Positions 52,871 to 62,260 of a stretch of 64,000 nt of DNA are shown one piece after another (within the stretch, counting starts at the first letter, position 1; the number at the start of each line of letters is the position of its first letter). The notes under the pieces are model-generated. The model was not told where the DNA came from and did not search any database. It was given only the letters and a program-made list of their open reading frames with translations. Origin of the DNA: Ideonella_A sakaiensis_A (GTDB taxonomy: Bacteria; Pseudomonadota; Gammaproteobacteria; Burkholderiales; Burkholderiaceae_C). Location: assembly GCF_048320135.1 (NCBI RefSeq), contig NZ_CP182947.1, positions 3,658,001 through 3,722,000 on the forward strand, in the 5' to 3' direction. The position numbers and the translations under genes are program-made.

Positions 52871-52887
52871 CGCCGCCGTCGGCGGCG
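52871..52887. terminator. Hairpin between convergent genes
   Basis: CGCCGCC-GTC-GGCGGCG, perfect 7-base arms, in the 34 bases between the TIGR03169 gene and tolA. No U-run, so termination ability is uncertain. Confidence 0.4.
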
Positions 52888-52892
52888 CACGA

Positions 52893-53924
52893 TCATTCGC
52901 GCGGGCGGAATGCGATCAGCATCGTCGACGGCACCCGGCCGTCGACATCGCGCGGCAGCATCTCGGTGCGTTCGATCGCGCGCTGCACCGCGGCATCCCA
53001 GTCCTTGCTGCCGCTGCTGCGCACCAGCCGCTGGCTGATGATCCGGCCGTCCGGCGCCAGCCTGACCAGCACCTCGGCCTGCGGGTTGTCGGTCAGTTCG
53101 TCGACAAAGACGATATTCGGCTTGATCCGCGCCTTCACGCGGCCGGCATAGCTGTCCGACGGCGCGGCATTTTGCGCTTCGGTGCCTTTCGAGCCGACTT
53201 CGCCGGTTGCGCCGCCGGCCTGGCTGAGCATCCGCTTCAGTGCCTGCTCGCGCTGCTCGGCGATCCGCTTGGCTTCGGCCTTTTCCTTCTCTTCGGCGAG
53301 CTTGGCCTGGCGCAATTCCTCTTCCTTGCGCTTTTTCTCCTTCTCGAGCGCGGCCTGCTTCTCGGCTTCGGCCTTTTCACGGGCGAGCTTTTTCTCCTCC
53401 TCGGCCTTTGCCTTTGCCAGTTTTTCGGCTTCGGCCTTTTCGCGCGCCGCCTTTTCACGCGCGACTTTTTCGAGTTCGAGCTTTTTCGCGGCAAGTTTCT
53501 TCGCTTCTTCTTCCTTGCGCTTTTTCTCCTGCTCGCGTTCTTCCTCGAGCTTGCGTTCGCGTTCCTCGCGACGCGCCTTCTCGATCGCGATCTGCGGGTC
53601 GGGCAGCGCCTTTTTTGGCGGCGGCGCGGGTTCAGGCTCCGGCGCGGGTGGCGGCGGAGGCGCCTTTTTTGCCGGCGGCTTCGGCGGCGGTTCGGGTTCC
53701 GGTTCCGGTTTTGGCGGCGGCGCCTCGGGTGCGGCCGCGCGCGGCGCGGCAACCTGCGGCACCGCCGCCCACAGCTCGGCCTGCAGGCCCTCGGGGTTGC
53801 TGGCGCGCCAGTTGACGCCAATCGCCAGCGCGATCACCAGCAGCGCATGGGCCAGCACTGCGAGCACGAAGCCGCGCCCCATGCCGTCGGGGTTGCGGGG
53901 TGCCAGCGGGTCGCGTCTGCTCAT
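52893..53924 (-). CDS. tolA: Tol-Pal energy transducer TolA
   Basis: 343 residues. One N-terminal membrane helix (GRGFVLAVLAHALLVIALAI), a Pro-rich hinge with PEPEPEP, a long Lys/Glu/Ala helix (about 105-235) that spans the periplasm, and a C-terminal TonB-like domain (YAGRVKARIKPNIVF, AEVLVRLAPDGRI). TolA links the TolQR motor to TolB/Pal during division. The ATG was chosen to give the usual short tail; a TTG at 53942, overlapping the tolR stop and preceded by GGAGG, is an alternative. Unusually, tolB and pal do not follow; a convergent gene ends 34 bases away. Confidence 0.93.
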   Translation of the reverse strand: MSRRDPLAPRNPDGMGRGFVLAVLAHALLVIALAIGVNWRASNPEGLQAELWAAVPQVAAPRAAAPEAPPPKPEPEPEPPPKPPAKKAPPPPPAPEPEPAPPPKKALPDPQIAIEKARREERERKLEEEREQEKKRKEEEAKKLAAKKLELEKVAREKAAREKAEAEKLAKAKAEEEKKLAREKAEAEKQAALEKEKKRKEEELRQAKLAEEKEKAEAKRIAEQREQALKRMLSQAGGATGEVGSKGTEAQNAAPSDSYAGRVKARIKPNIVFVDELTDNPQAEVLVRLAPDGRIISQRLVRSSGSKDWDAAVQRAIERTEMLPRDVDGRVPSTMLIAFRPRE

Positions 53925-53938
53925 CTGCGCCCGCGGTA

Positions 53939-54369
<431 letters not shown>

Positions 54370-54370
<1 letters not shown>

Positions 54371-55080
54371 CAGCGACCTCCGACCGTGCTCGGCGAGGCG
54401 TTGCTGTGCGGCTGGCCGGCGTTGCGGTGCAGGATGTTCGAGAAGTCCTCGATGAAGGTCTCGAACTGGGTTGCGATCTGGTCAATGTCGCGGGCGAAGC
54501 GGTTGTAGGCAATCACCGCCGGAATTGCCGCGAAGAGGCCGATCGCGGTCGCGACCAGCGCCTCGGCGATGCCCGGCGCCACCGTCGCCAGCGTCACCTG
54601 CTGCAGGTTCGACAGCCCGACGAAGGCGTGCATGATCCCCCAGACGGTGCCGAACAGCCCGACATAGGGGCTGACCGAACCGACCGAAGCGAGGAAGGAC
54701 ATGTTCGACTCGATCAGATCGAGTTCACGCTGAAAACTCGCGCGCATCGCGCGCCGTGCGCCTTCCAGCAGCGCGCCGGGATCGGCGACCCGCCGTTCAC
54801 GAAGCTTCAGGAATTCGCGCATGCCCGACGCGAAGATGCGCTCGATCGGCGAGCCGTCGGGTTTTTCGGTCGCGTCGCCATAGAGCTCGGTCAGGTTGCG
54901 GCCGGCCCAGAATTCGCGCTCGAAATTTTCGCTGTCGGCACGGATGCGACGCAGCCCGAACAGTTTGCCGAAGATCACCGTCCAGCTGGCCAGCGAGGTC
55001 AGCATCAGGCCGAGCATCACCAGCTGGACGACCAGGCTGGCTTCGAGGACGAGTTTGAAGATCGAGAGGTCTTGGGTCAT
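54370..55080 (-). CDS. tolQ: Tol-Pal protein TolQ
   Basis: 236 residues of the MotA/TolQ/ExbB family, three membrane helices, with the conserved VSPYVGLFGTVWGIMHAFVGL and GIAEALVATAIGLFAAIPAVIAYN (quoted by ends). It is the stator of the Tol motor. The ATG overlaps the ybgC stop in ATGA. Confidence 0.97.
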
Positions 55081-55535
55081 TCGAGTGCGTCGAGAAGATC
55101 GTTGGGTATGCGGCACGGCCGAAAGGTTCCGGCGTCGACACAGGCGATGCGGATCTCGCCTTCGCACAGCAGCTGCTGCGGCTGGCCGTCGTCGCCGATG
55201 CGCCAGGCCTGCTGCGCAAGGCCCATGCCGACGCGGCCGCCGTCGATGCGGACGACGCTGATCTCGAGTTCGTCGTCGAGCCTGGCTGGCAGCAGATAAC
55301 GCACGCGGGTTTCAGCGACGATGAACATCACCTGCCGGTCGACCCGCAATTGCTGTTGCGAGAATCCGGCCGCGCGCAGCCATTCGGTGCGCGCGCGTTC
55401 GAAATATTTCAGGTAGTTCGCGTAGAAGACGATGCCGCCGGCGTCGGTGTCTTCCCAGTAGACGCGGATACGGCTGCGAAAGACATCATCGCCGATCGCC
55501 TGCGGCATCGGTCTCGTGCGCACTGCCCGCATCAT
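55077..55535 (-). CDS. ybgC: Acyl-CoA thioesterase YbgC
   Basis: 152 residues with a hot-dog fold. RVYWEDTDAGGIVFYANYL holds the catalytic Asp and the conserved Tyr; FERARTEWLR follows. YbgC hydrolyses short acyl-CoA thioesters and is the usual first gene of tol operons. The start at 55535 overlaps the aminotransferase stop in ATGA; a later ATG (55508) would remove nine residues. Confidence 0.94.
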   Translation of the reverse strand: MMRAVRTRPMPQAIGDDVFRSRIRVYWEDTDAGGIVFYANYLKYFERARTEWLRAAGFSQQQLRVDRQVMFIVAETRVRYLLPARLDDELEISVVRIDGGRVGMGLAQQAWRIGDDGQPQQLLCEGEIRIACVDAGTFRPCRIPNDLLDALE

Positions 55536-56752
55536 GACCTGGCCATGCCGGGCAGCACGTCGCCCAGGCGCCGCACTGCCTCGTGCAGCTGTTCGATCGA
55601 ACTGGCGAACGAGAAGCGGACAAAACGCGCCGTATCGTGGCGACCGAAATCGCGGCCCGGCGTGATCGCGACATGGGCGCGCCGCATCAGCTCGAAGACG
55701 AAATCCCAGCTGCCGCCAGCCGCCGGATCGGCGAAGCGGCTGCAGTCGGCCCATGCATAGAAGGCACCGTCGGGCAGCACCGGCACCGGCAGGCCGAGCC
55801 GCTCGAGCGCCGGCACCAGCAGGTCACGGCGTTTGCGGAATTCGGCACGCCTGCGCTCGTATTCGGCGATCGAGTCGGCCTCGAAGCAGGCCAGCGCCGC
55901 ATGCTGCGCCAGCGTCGACGGACAGATGAACAGGTTCTGCGCGAGCTTCTCGACCGCCGGCACCAGTTCGAGCGGCAGCACCATCCAGCCGAGCCGCCAG
56001 CCGGTCATGTTGAAATATTTGGAGAAGCTGTTGATCGAGATCACGTCGTCGCCGTGGCCCTGGCCATGGACCAGCGCGCTCTGGCCGTAGCGGTCGTCGA
56101 AGCTGAGCCCGAGGTAGATCTCGTCGACCAGCGTGAAGCCGCCCCGCGCGCGAACGACATCGACGATGCGGCCCATCTCGGCCGGATCGATCGAGGTGCC
56201 GGTCGGGTTCGACGGCGACGCCAGCAGCACGCCGCGGGTTTTGTCGCCCCAGGCCGCCGCGACCGCGTCGGCGCTGAGCTGGAAACGCTCGGCCGCGCCG
56301 GTCGGCAGCAACACCGCGGTGCCGTCGGCGGCGGCGACGAAGTGCCGGTTGCACGGATAACTCGGATCGGGCAGCAGCACCTCGTCGCCGCGTTCGATCA
56401 GCGTCAGGCAGGCCAGCTGCAGCGCAGCCGATGCGCCAGCCGTGACGACGATGCGCTCGGCGGCGATCTCGAGCCCGAAACGCTCGCGGTACCACAGGCT
56501 GATGCGCCGGCGCAGCTGCGGCAGGCCGGTGGCATCGGTATATTGGCTGCGGCCCTGGTCGATCGCCAGCGTGGCGAGCCGCCGCACCGCAGGCGGCGCG
56601 GTGAAATCGGGCTCGCCGATATTCAGGAAGATCATCGGCTGGCCGCCGTGTGCCGGATCGCAGGCCGGCGAGTGCGCCAGTTCCGACGCCGCCTTCGCGC
56701 ACTCCATCACATAGAACGGTTCGATGTGATCGAGCCTGGATGCGAGTTTCAT
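55532..56752 (-). CDS. Class I/II pyridoxal-phosphate aminotransferase
   Basis: 406 residues. The cofactor lysine is in SINSFSKYFNMTGWRLGW (Lys in SFSK); LASPSNPTGT, LVDEIYLGLSF and RFSFASS are the other fold-type I landmarks. The preferred amino acid cannot be read; DapC/AlaA-like members are closest in appearance. GAGGGC precedes the ATG. It sits between nusB and ybgC and is coupled to ybgC by an overlap. Confidence 0.9.
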   Translation of the reverse strand: MKLASRLDHIEPFYVMECAKAASELAHSPACDPAHGGQPMIFLNIGEPDFTAPPAVRRLATLAIDQGRSQYTDATGLPQLRRRISLWYRERFGLEIAAERIVVTAGASAALQLACLTLIERGDEVLLPDPSYPCNRHFVAAADGTAVLLPTGAAERFQLSADAVAAAWGDKTRGVLLASPSNPTGTSIDPAEMGRIVDVVRARGGFTLVDEIYLGLSFDDRYGQSALVHGQGHGDDVISINSFSKYFNMTGWRLGWMVLPLELVPAVEKLAQNLFICPSTLAQHAALACFEADSIAEYERRRAEFRKRRDLLVPALERLGLPVPVLPDGAFYAWADCSRFADPAAGGSWDFVFELMRRAHVAITPGRDFGRHDTARFVRFSFASSIEQLHEAVRRLGDVLPGMARS

Positions 56753-56788
56753 GGCAGCCCTCGGCAAACCTGCGGCATCGGTTGCGGC

Positions 56789-57340
56789 TCAGCGCCGCTG
56801 ATCACCGCGTGCAGCACGCGCGGCCTGCACCTCGACCTGCCGCAGATCGATCGCGAGCTTGTCGAGCACGCCGTTGACATAACGGTGCCCATCGGTGCCG
56901 CCGTAACTCTTCGCGAGCTCGACCGCCTCGTTGATCGCAACCTTGTACGGCACGTCGATGCAGTGTTTCAGTTCATAGGCGCCGAGCAGCAGGATGCCAT
57001 GCTCGACCGGCGACAAATCCTTCGTCGGACGATCGACATGCCGTGCCAGCAGGCCGTCGAGATCGGCCGCCTCGTTGATGCAGCCGTGCAGCAGTGCGTC
57101 GAAGTGCGCGGTGTCGCAGCCAGCATAAAACTCGAGTTCGCGCATGTGGGCATCGATCACGCCGGCATCGCTGCCGCCGACCAGCCATTCGTACAGGCCT
57201 TGCAGCGCGGCTTCGCGCGAGCGGCGACGCGGCGATTTCGCGCGCGGCTTGCCGCTCTTGCCCTCATCCCGGCGAGCTGCCGACGGACGCGGTACAGGGC
57301 TGGCCGGCGCCGGGGCGCTGCCTTTCGGATCGTCGCTCAC
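56789..57340 (-). CDS. nusB: Transcription antitermination protein NusB
   Basis: 183 residues. The NusB helical fold starts at about residue 40 (RRRSREAALQGLYEWL) and includes LSPVEHGILLLGAYEL, PYKVAINEAVELAKSYGG and GHRYVNGVLDKLA. The first 38 residues are a basic, Pro/Ala/Lys-rich extension not needed for the fold. It binds boxA RNA with NusE. The ATG overlaps ribH in ATGA. Confidence 0.97.
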   Translation of the reverse strand: MSDDPKGSAPAPASPVPRPSAARRDEGKSGKPRAKSPRRRSREAALQGLYEWLVGGSDAGVIDAHMRELEFYAGCDTAHFDALLHGCINEAADLDGLLARHVDRPTKDLSPVEHGILLLGAYELKHCIDVPYKVAINEAVELAKSYGGTDGHRYVNGVLDKLAIDLRQVEVQAARAARGDQRR

Positions 57341-57801
57341 GACAGGTCTTCCATCAGATTGGCCATCTCGACCGCCACCCGCGCGGCGTCGCGGCCCTTC
57401 TCTCCAACGCGGGCCAATGCCTGCGCTTCGTTCTCGACGGTCAGGATCGCATTGGCGATCGGCACCTGGTGGTCGAGCGAGACGCGGGTGACTGCGGCAC
57501 CGCTTTCATTGGCGACCAGTTCGAAATGGTAGGTTTCGCCACGGATGATGCAGCCGAGTGCGATCAGCGCATCGAATTCATTGCTGTCGGCCATCGCCTG
57601 CAGCGCAACGCCGATTTCGAGCGCACCGGGCACCAGCACATGCTTGACGTGTTTGCCGGCGACGCCGAGTTTTTCCAGTTCGGCCACACAGGCCTGCGCA
57701 AGCTGGCCAGTCAGCTCGGAATTGAAACGCGCCTGCACGATGCCGATCCGCAGATCGCGCCCGTCCAGTTCGGCGGCCTGGCCACGATCAGCAGCGAGCA
57801 T
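57337..57801 (-). CDS. ribH: Lumazine synthase
   Basis: 154 residues. RIGIVQARFNSELTGQL, VPGALEIGVALQAM, LGCIIRGETYHFELVANES and the catalytic-histidine loop are all in place. It condenses the RibA/D-derived pyrimidine with the four-carbon product of RibB. It follows ribBA after 51 bases. Confidence 0.97.
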   Translation of the reverse strand: MLAADRGQAAELDGRDLRIGIVQARFNSELTGQLAQACVAELEKLGVAGKHVKHVLVPGALEIGVALQAMADSNEFDALIALGCIIRGETYHFELVANESGAAVTRVSLDHQVPIANAILTVENEAQALARVGEKGRDAARVAVEMANLMEDLS

Positions 57802-57852
57802 CGATATTTCCTGGGAGATTCAACAAAATGGGTCCGGGCATCGCCCTGTTCA

Positions 57853-58953
57853 TCAGGCCTGCGGCGGCTCGAAGCCGAGCACCTCGAGGCCGTAACCAAC
57901 CATGCTCGGCATGCGACGCGGGCTGCCGAGCAGCGTCATCCGGCTGACGCCGAGTTCACGCAGGATCTGCGCGCCGATGCCATAGGTGCGCAGGTCGATC
58001 TGGCCGCGCCGCCGGCCATTGGCGGCATCGGCGGTGGCGTGCATCTGCTGGTCGAGTTCGGCAGCGCTTTCGCCGCAATTGAGCAGCACGGCGACGCCGG
58101 CCGGCGCGCGCTGAAGTGCCGCCAGCGCCTTCGGCAGCGGCCATGAATGAGCGGTGGTGCCGGTGTCGAGCAGGTCGAGAACCGACAGCGGCTCGTGGAC
58201 ACGGACCAGCACCTGGTCGTCGGTTGTCCATTTGCCCTTGGTCAGCGCCAGATGGAGCCCGCCGGTGCGGTCTTTGAACGTCGTGCAGTCGAAGCTGCCC
58301 TGCGCGGTGCTCATCACCCGCTGCCCGACCCGTTCGATCAAGGTCTCGTTGCGGCTGCGGTGTTCGATCAGCGACGCAATCGTGCCGATCTTCAGGCCGT
58401 GTTCCTGCGCAAAAACCTGCAGGTCGGGAAGACGCGCCATTTCGCCGTCATCGCGCATCACCTCGCAGATCACCGATGCCGGGCTCAGGCCGGCCATCGC
58501 CGCGAGATCGCAGCCGGCCTCGGTGTGGCCGGCGCGCATCAGCACGCCGCCGTCCTGCGCCTGCAGCGGAAAGATGTGGCCGGGCTGCACCAGGTCCTCC
58601 GGGCGCGCGTCGCGGGCCACTGCGGCCTGTACGGTACGCGCCCGATCCGCCGCCGAGATGCCGGTGCTGACACCGGTGGCGGCCTCGATCGATACCGTGA
58701 ATGCGGTGCCGTGCTGGGCGCCATTGCGGGTCGTCATCGGCGGCAGCCGCAGGCGCTCGCAGCGCTCGCGGGTCAGCGTCAGGCAGATCAGGCCGCGGCC
58801 GAAGCGGGCCATGAAATTGATCGCCTCGGGCGTCACGTGGTCGGCGGCGAGGACCAGGTCACCTTCGTTCTCGCGGTCTTCCTCGTCGACGAGGATCACC
58901 ATCCGCCCTGCGGCGAGCTCGGCAACGAGTTCAGGAACTGGAGAAATCGACAT
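57853..58953 (-). CDS. ribBA: DHBP synthase (RibB) with degenerate GTP cyclohydrolase II domain
   Basis: 366 residues. The N-terminal 200 are a complete dihydroxybutanone phosphate synthase: VDEEDRENEGDLVLAA, MTTRNGAQHGTAFTVSIEA and RAGHTEAGCDLA. The C-terminal part aligns with GTP cyclohydrolase II but lacks the zinc cysteine cluster (CLTGDVFGS ... CDCG) and has RVHEPLSVLDLLDTG instead, so it should not open GTP. A separate ribA must exist elsewhere. No Shine-Dalgarno site is seen; CTACAAT (58960-58966) ends six bases before the ATG, which suggests an internal promoter and a leaderless message. Confidence 0.94.
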   Translation of the reverse strand: MSISPVPELVAELAAGRMVILVDEEDRENEGDLVLAADHVTPEAINFMARFGRGLICLTLTRERCERLRLPPMTTRNGAQHGTAFTVSIEAATGVSTGISAADRARTVQAAVARDARPEDLVQPGHIFPLQAQDGGVLMRAGHTEAGCDLAAMAGLSPASVICEVMRDDGEMARLPDLQVFAQEHGLKIGTIASLIEHRSRNETLIERVGQRVMSTAQGSFDCTTFKDRTGGLHLALTKGKWTTDDQVLVRVHEPLSVLDLLDTGTTAHSWPLPKALAALQRAPAGVAVLLNCGESAAELDQQMHATADAANGRRRGQIDLRTYGIGAQILRELGVSRMTLLGSPRRMPSMVGYGLEVLGFEPPQA

Positions 58954-58996
58954 GGCTGGATTGTAGGTTGGGCCGCCCGGACGGCCGGCTCGCGGT

Positions 58997-59644
58997 TCAG
59001 GCAGCGCGGCTGTTGATCCGCTCGACGTAGCGGGCGATCTGGTCGATCTCGAGATTGACCGCGATACCCGTCTCGATCTGCCCGAGCGTCGTATGGGCCA
59101 ACGTGTGCGGAATCAGGTTGATGCTGAATTCGCAGCCGCCGCCGTCAGCCGGTGCCAGGTCGACGACGCGGTTGACCGTCAGGCTGACGCCATTGATCGC
59201 GATCGATCCCTTGTAGGCGATGAAACGCGCCAGCTCTGCCGGCGCGCGGATCCGCAGTTCCCACGATTCGCCGACCGCAGCGAAGTGGCTGACCGTGCCG
59301 ATGCCGTCGACATGGCCGCTGACCAGATGCCCGCCGAGGCGGTCATTTGCGCGCAGCGCCTTTTCCAGATTGACCGGCCCCGGGCCGTCGAGGCCAACCG
59401 TTTTCGACAGGCTTTCGGCCGACACGTCGATCTCGAACACCGACGCGGCTTCGTCGAACGCGGCAACGGTCATGCAGGCGCCATTGATCGCGATGCTGTC
59501 GCCAAGCCCGACGTCGCCCAGATAACCCGCCGGCGTCTCGATTCGCAGCCGGCGGCCGTCGGCGCTGGTCGGCAGACCGGCGCCGCTGTTGATCAAATCG
59601 ACGGTCGTGATGCGGCCGACGCCGCTGATGATGCCGGTGAACAT
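58997..59644 (-). CDS. ribE: Riboflavin synthase alpha chain
   Basis: 215 residues, two similar lumazine-binding halves: MFTGIISGVGRI starts the first, GHLVSGHVDGIGTV begins the second; NGACMTV and NGVSLTV mark each site. It makes riboflavin from two lumazines. No Shine-Dalgarno site is visible; instead the bases just before the ATG are one arm of a 9-base inverted repeat. Confidence 0.97.
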   Translation of the reverse strand: MFTGIISGVGRITTVDLINSGAGLPTSADGRRLRIETPAGYLGDVGLGDSIAINGACMTVAAFDEAASVFEIDVSAESLSKTVGLDGPGPVNLEKALRANDRLGGHLVSGHVDGIGTVSHFAAVGESWELRIRAPAELARFIAYKGSIAINGVSLTVNRVVDLAPADGGGCEFSINLIPHTLAHTTLGQIETGIAVNLEIDQIARYVERINSRAA

Positions 59645-59698
59645 CGCGGGATTGTCGCCGTTCGGCATTGCCGGCGGTTTGGCGAGGGTAATCCCGCG
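59645..59698 (-). promoter_or_regulatory. Inverted repeat abutting the ribE start codon
   Basis: In the 79-base gap between ribD and ribE, CGCGGGATT and AATCCCGCG form perfect 9-base arms around 36 bases that themselves contain a CGGC-AAT-GCCG hairpin. The downstream arm ends exactly at the ribE ATG, where a ribosome site would lie. It does not match the FMN riboswitch consensus. It could control ribE translation. Confidence 0.4.
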
Positions 59699-59723
59699 TC
59701 TGCCCGGGCAGCGATGTGCGCGT

Positions 59724-60824
59724 TCAGTCGAGCGGGCGGGCCAGCAGCCGCAGGTCGTCGCCGATCTGCGAGATACCGGTAAACCGCAGCCGGGGGGCGT
59801 CGTCGAGCGTTTGCAACGAACCGAAATCGGCCAGTCCACGGCCTGCGCCGATCAGCATCGGCGCCAGGTACAGCAGAAATTCGTCGACCAGCCGCTCGCG
59901 GACCAGAGAGCCATTCAGCCGATGCCCGGCTTCGACGTGCAGTTCGTTGATGCCGCGGCGCGCCAGGTCGGCGAGCATCGCCGGCAGGTCGACCTTGCCG
60001 GTCGGACCAGGTTGCAAGGCGATCTCGGCGCCGCGTGCCTGCAGCGCGGCGACTCTCTCGTCGGTTGGTGCTGCGGCATACAGCAGCACCGAGCCCGGCG
60101 CCTCGAGGATGCGGGCGTCGGGCGGCGTATCGAGCCGGGAATCGACGATCACGCGCAACGGCTGGCGCGGGGTCTCGACCAGCCTGACGTCGAGCCGCGG
60201 GTTGTCGTCGAGGATGGTTCCTGCGCCGGTCAGCACCGCGCCGGCGCGGCGCCGCCAGGCATGGCCATCGCGGCGCGCCGCTTCGCCGGTGATCCACTGG
60301 CTGGCGCCGTTGTCGAGTGCGCTGCGGCCGTCGAGCGAAGCAGCCACCTTCATCCGCACCCAGGGTCTGCCGCGCTCGAAGCGCGAAAAGAAACCGATGT
60401 TCAACTCGCGTGCCGCATTCGCCAGTTCGCCCGCCGGCAACGCCTCGGTGCTGATGCCGGCGGCGCGCAGGCGCGCCGCGCCCTGGCCGGCAACCTCCGG
60501 AAACGGGTCTTGCACCGCGTAGACGACACGGGCAACGCCGGCCGCGATCAGCGCATCGCAACACGGCGGGGTGCGCCCATGGTGGGCGCAGGGTTCCAGC
60601 GTGACGACGGCGGTGGCGCCAGTGACATCTTCGCCGGCAGATGCTGCGTCGCGCAGCGCCATCACCTCGGCATGCGGGCCGCCGGCCTGCTGCGTGTGGC
60701 CGCGGCCGATCACCCGGCCATCGGCGGCAGCCAGCACGCAGCCGACACGCGGATTGGGTTCGCTGAGCGCGATCGAACGTTCGGCAAGGGCCAGCGCCTC
60801 GCGCATCAGGGAGTCGGTCAACAT
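59724..60824 (-). CDS. ribD: Bifunctional riboflavin deaminase/reductase RibD
   Basis: 366 residues. The N-terminal deaminase has zinc motifs GGPHAEVMAL and EPCAHHGRTPPCCDAL; the C-terminal reductase has RPWVRMKVAASLDGR and LHVEAGHRLNGSL. It performs the second and third steps of riboflavin synthesis. It starts the rib run, 18 bases behind pilV, so transcription from the pil genes may read into it. Confidence 0.97.
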   Translation of the reverse strand: MLTDSLMREALALAERSIALSEPNPRVGCVLAAADGRVIGRGHTQQAGGPHAEVMALRDAASAGEDVTGATAVVTLEPCAHHGRTPPCCDALIAAGVARVVYAVQDPFPEVAGQGAARLRAAGISTEALPAGELANAARELNIGFFSRFERGRPWVRMKVAASLDGRSALDNGASQWITGEAARRDGHAWRRRAGAVLTGAGTILDDNPRLDVRLVETPRQPLRVIVDSRLDTPPDARILEAPGSVLLYAAAPTDERVAALQARGAEIALQPGPTGKVDLPAMLADLARRGINELHVEAGHRLNGSLVRERLVDEFLLYLAPMLIGAGRGLADFGSLQTLDDAPRLRFTGISQIGDDLRLLARPLD

Positions 60825-60842
60825 CGTCGGGAATCTGGTCGC

Positions 60843-62162
60843 TCAGCCTTGATGCGGCACTGTAGCGGGATTGGCATCCGACCACGGCAGCCGGCCAGCG
60901 GCCGCCGCTGCGGCCGGACTGGCCGGGCAGGCTTGGCGGCCGTCGACGACCAGCAGGTTCTGCTCGACCAGCGGGTCGACCACCGAGGCGGTCGGATCCG
61001 GCGATTCGGCCGGGCGGTCGACGCGGCCGTTCTGGTCGGTATCGGCACTGTAGCGGCAGATCCGGCGGCCACCGGGCGTGGCGGATAGGCTCCAGCCTTG
61101 CGGCGTGACAACGAGGCGGCCGCTCCACTGCGGCCGGGCGGCCGTGCTGCCGGCCGGCGCGGCAGCCGTTGCGATCGCGCAGTGGTAGCGCCAGAAGCGG
61201 TCGCCGAGTTCGGTCCAGCTCGTGAGGCCCTGGCTGGCCGGCGTTGCATCGATCGCCACTGCGATGGCCCGCAGCATGCCGGTGGTGCCGACATCAACCA
61301 TCCGCACCGCCTCGCCAATGCAATGCGGCGGCCGCGGATGGCCGCTGCTCGTCAATTGCAGCGTCACCGACATCGGCAGCGGTGTGTCGTTGGCGGTGCT
61401 GGCGTCGGGCAGGGCCGGTGGCGCTGCCAGCGAGTGGCGGACGCGGCCACCGAGCAGCATGTCGGCTGCAGGCGCGCAATCGCCGAGGTCTGCACTGCCG
61501 AGTTGCCGGCTCGTGCGCTCGGTCGAGACTCCGGCGCAGCGCGCGACGATCCGGGCACTGCGGTTGTCGATCAGCCAGGCCTCGCTGCCACGCGTCAGTG
61601 GCTTGAATACGCTGCGCCCGTCGCCCAGGTCATGGGCATCGCGCGGAATGGCCGGATGGCGGCCGAGCACGGCGCCGATTTCGCCGGCCGAGGCTTGCGC
61701 CAGCGGCAGCACGAGTGCGGGCGCCTGGCCGCCGAGAATCGTGGCCAGCGACTGCCGGTGCTGCTTGCCGTGGCGGTCGGTCCAGTCGACGCTGACCTGC
61801 AGATCCTTCAGCATCGGCAAGCTGCTGTCGCGCACGCGACGCTCGATCCGGTAGGCGGTCGGCGAACCGGCGCCGGCGGCCACGGTGCGGGTCTGGTCCG
61901 TGATCGCAACAAAACTCGCGAGCCCGGCTCGGGCCTCGTAGGTCGCGAAGGCGCGCAGGTTTTCCAGCTCCTGTTGCGCACGGCCTGCCGCATCTGCCTG
62001 CTGCCGCGCAAGATCGACCGCTTGCCGCAGCCTGATCTGCAACTGCGCGCTGCCCACCATGCCAACCGCAACCAGCAGAAAACCGACCAGTGCCTCGAGC
62101 ACGCTGGTGCCGCGTTGCCTGCGCGGGGCCGGGCGAGGGCAGTTTCGAACGAATGTGGTCAT
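60843..62162 (-). CDS. pilV: Large PilV-type minor pilin with EF-hand-like loop
   Basis: 439 residues. A prepilin leader ends in QRG before TSVLEALVGFLLVAVGMVG: cleavage after Gly and a Glu at position 5 of the mature protein, as in type IV pilins. The rest is about twice the length of usual PilV proteins and ends in a domain with a DTDQNGRVD loop (61017-61043), the pattern of an EF-hand-like calcium site. Minor pilins prime pilus assembly and carry adhesins. A 280-base repeat-rich gap separates it from pilX upstream. Confidence 0.82.
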   Translation of the reverse strand: MTTFVRNCPRPAPRRQRGTSVLEALVGFLLVAVGMVGSAQLQIRLRQAVDLARQQADAAGRAQQELENLRAFATYEARAGLASFVAITDQTRTVAAGAGSPTAYRIERRVRDSSLPMLKDLQVSVDWTDRHGKQHRQSLATILGGQAPALVLPLAQASAGEIGAVLGRHPAIPRDAHDLGDGRSVFKPLTRGSEAWLIDNRSARIVARCAGVSTERTSRQLGSADLGDCAPAADMLLGGRVRHSLAAPPALPDASTANDTPLPMSVTLQLTSSGHPRPPHCIGEAVRMVDVGTTGMLRAIAVAIDATPASQGLTSWTELGDRFWRYHCAIATAAAPAGSTAARPQWSGRLVVTPQGWSLSATPGGRRICRYSADTDQNGRVDRPAESPDPTASVVDPLVEQNLLVVDGRQACPASPAAAAAAGRLPWSDANPATVPHQG

Positions 62163-62260
62163 TTGCGCTCCTTCTTCTGTGCCGTCAGTGCGCCGTTGAC
62201 CCGATCAAGTGCCACCGCGGATCCGGCTCTGTCGGTCCGCTGGTGGGCCTTGCAGGCCGC

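Noticed and set aside
53592..53680. A-AAA-AAG heptamers in tolA as programmed frameshift sites
   Set aside because: They encode Lys-Lys pairs in a Lys-rich protein, lack a stimulatory hairpin or upstream Shine-Dalgarno signal, and the frame is intact throughout.
59645..59723. FMN riboswitch before ribE
   Set aside because: The gap is too short and lacks the conserved RFN element boxes; only a simple inverted repeat is present.
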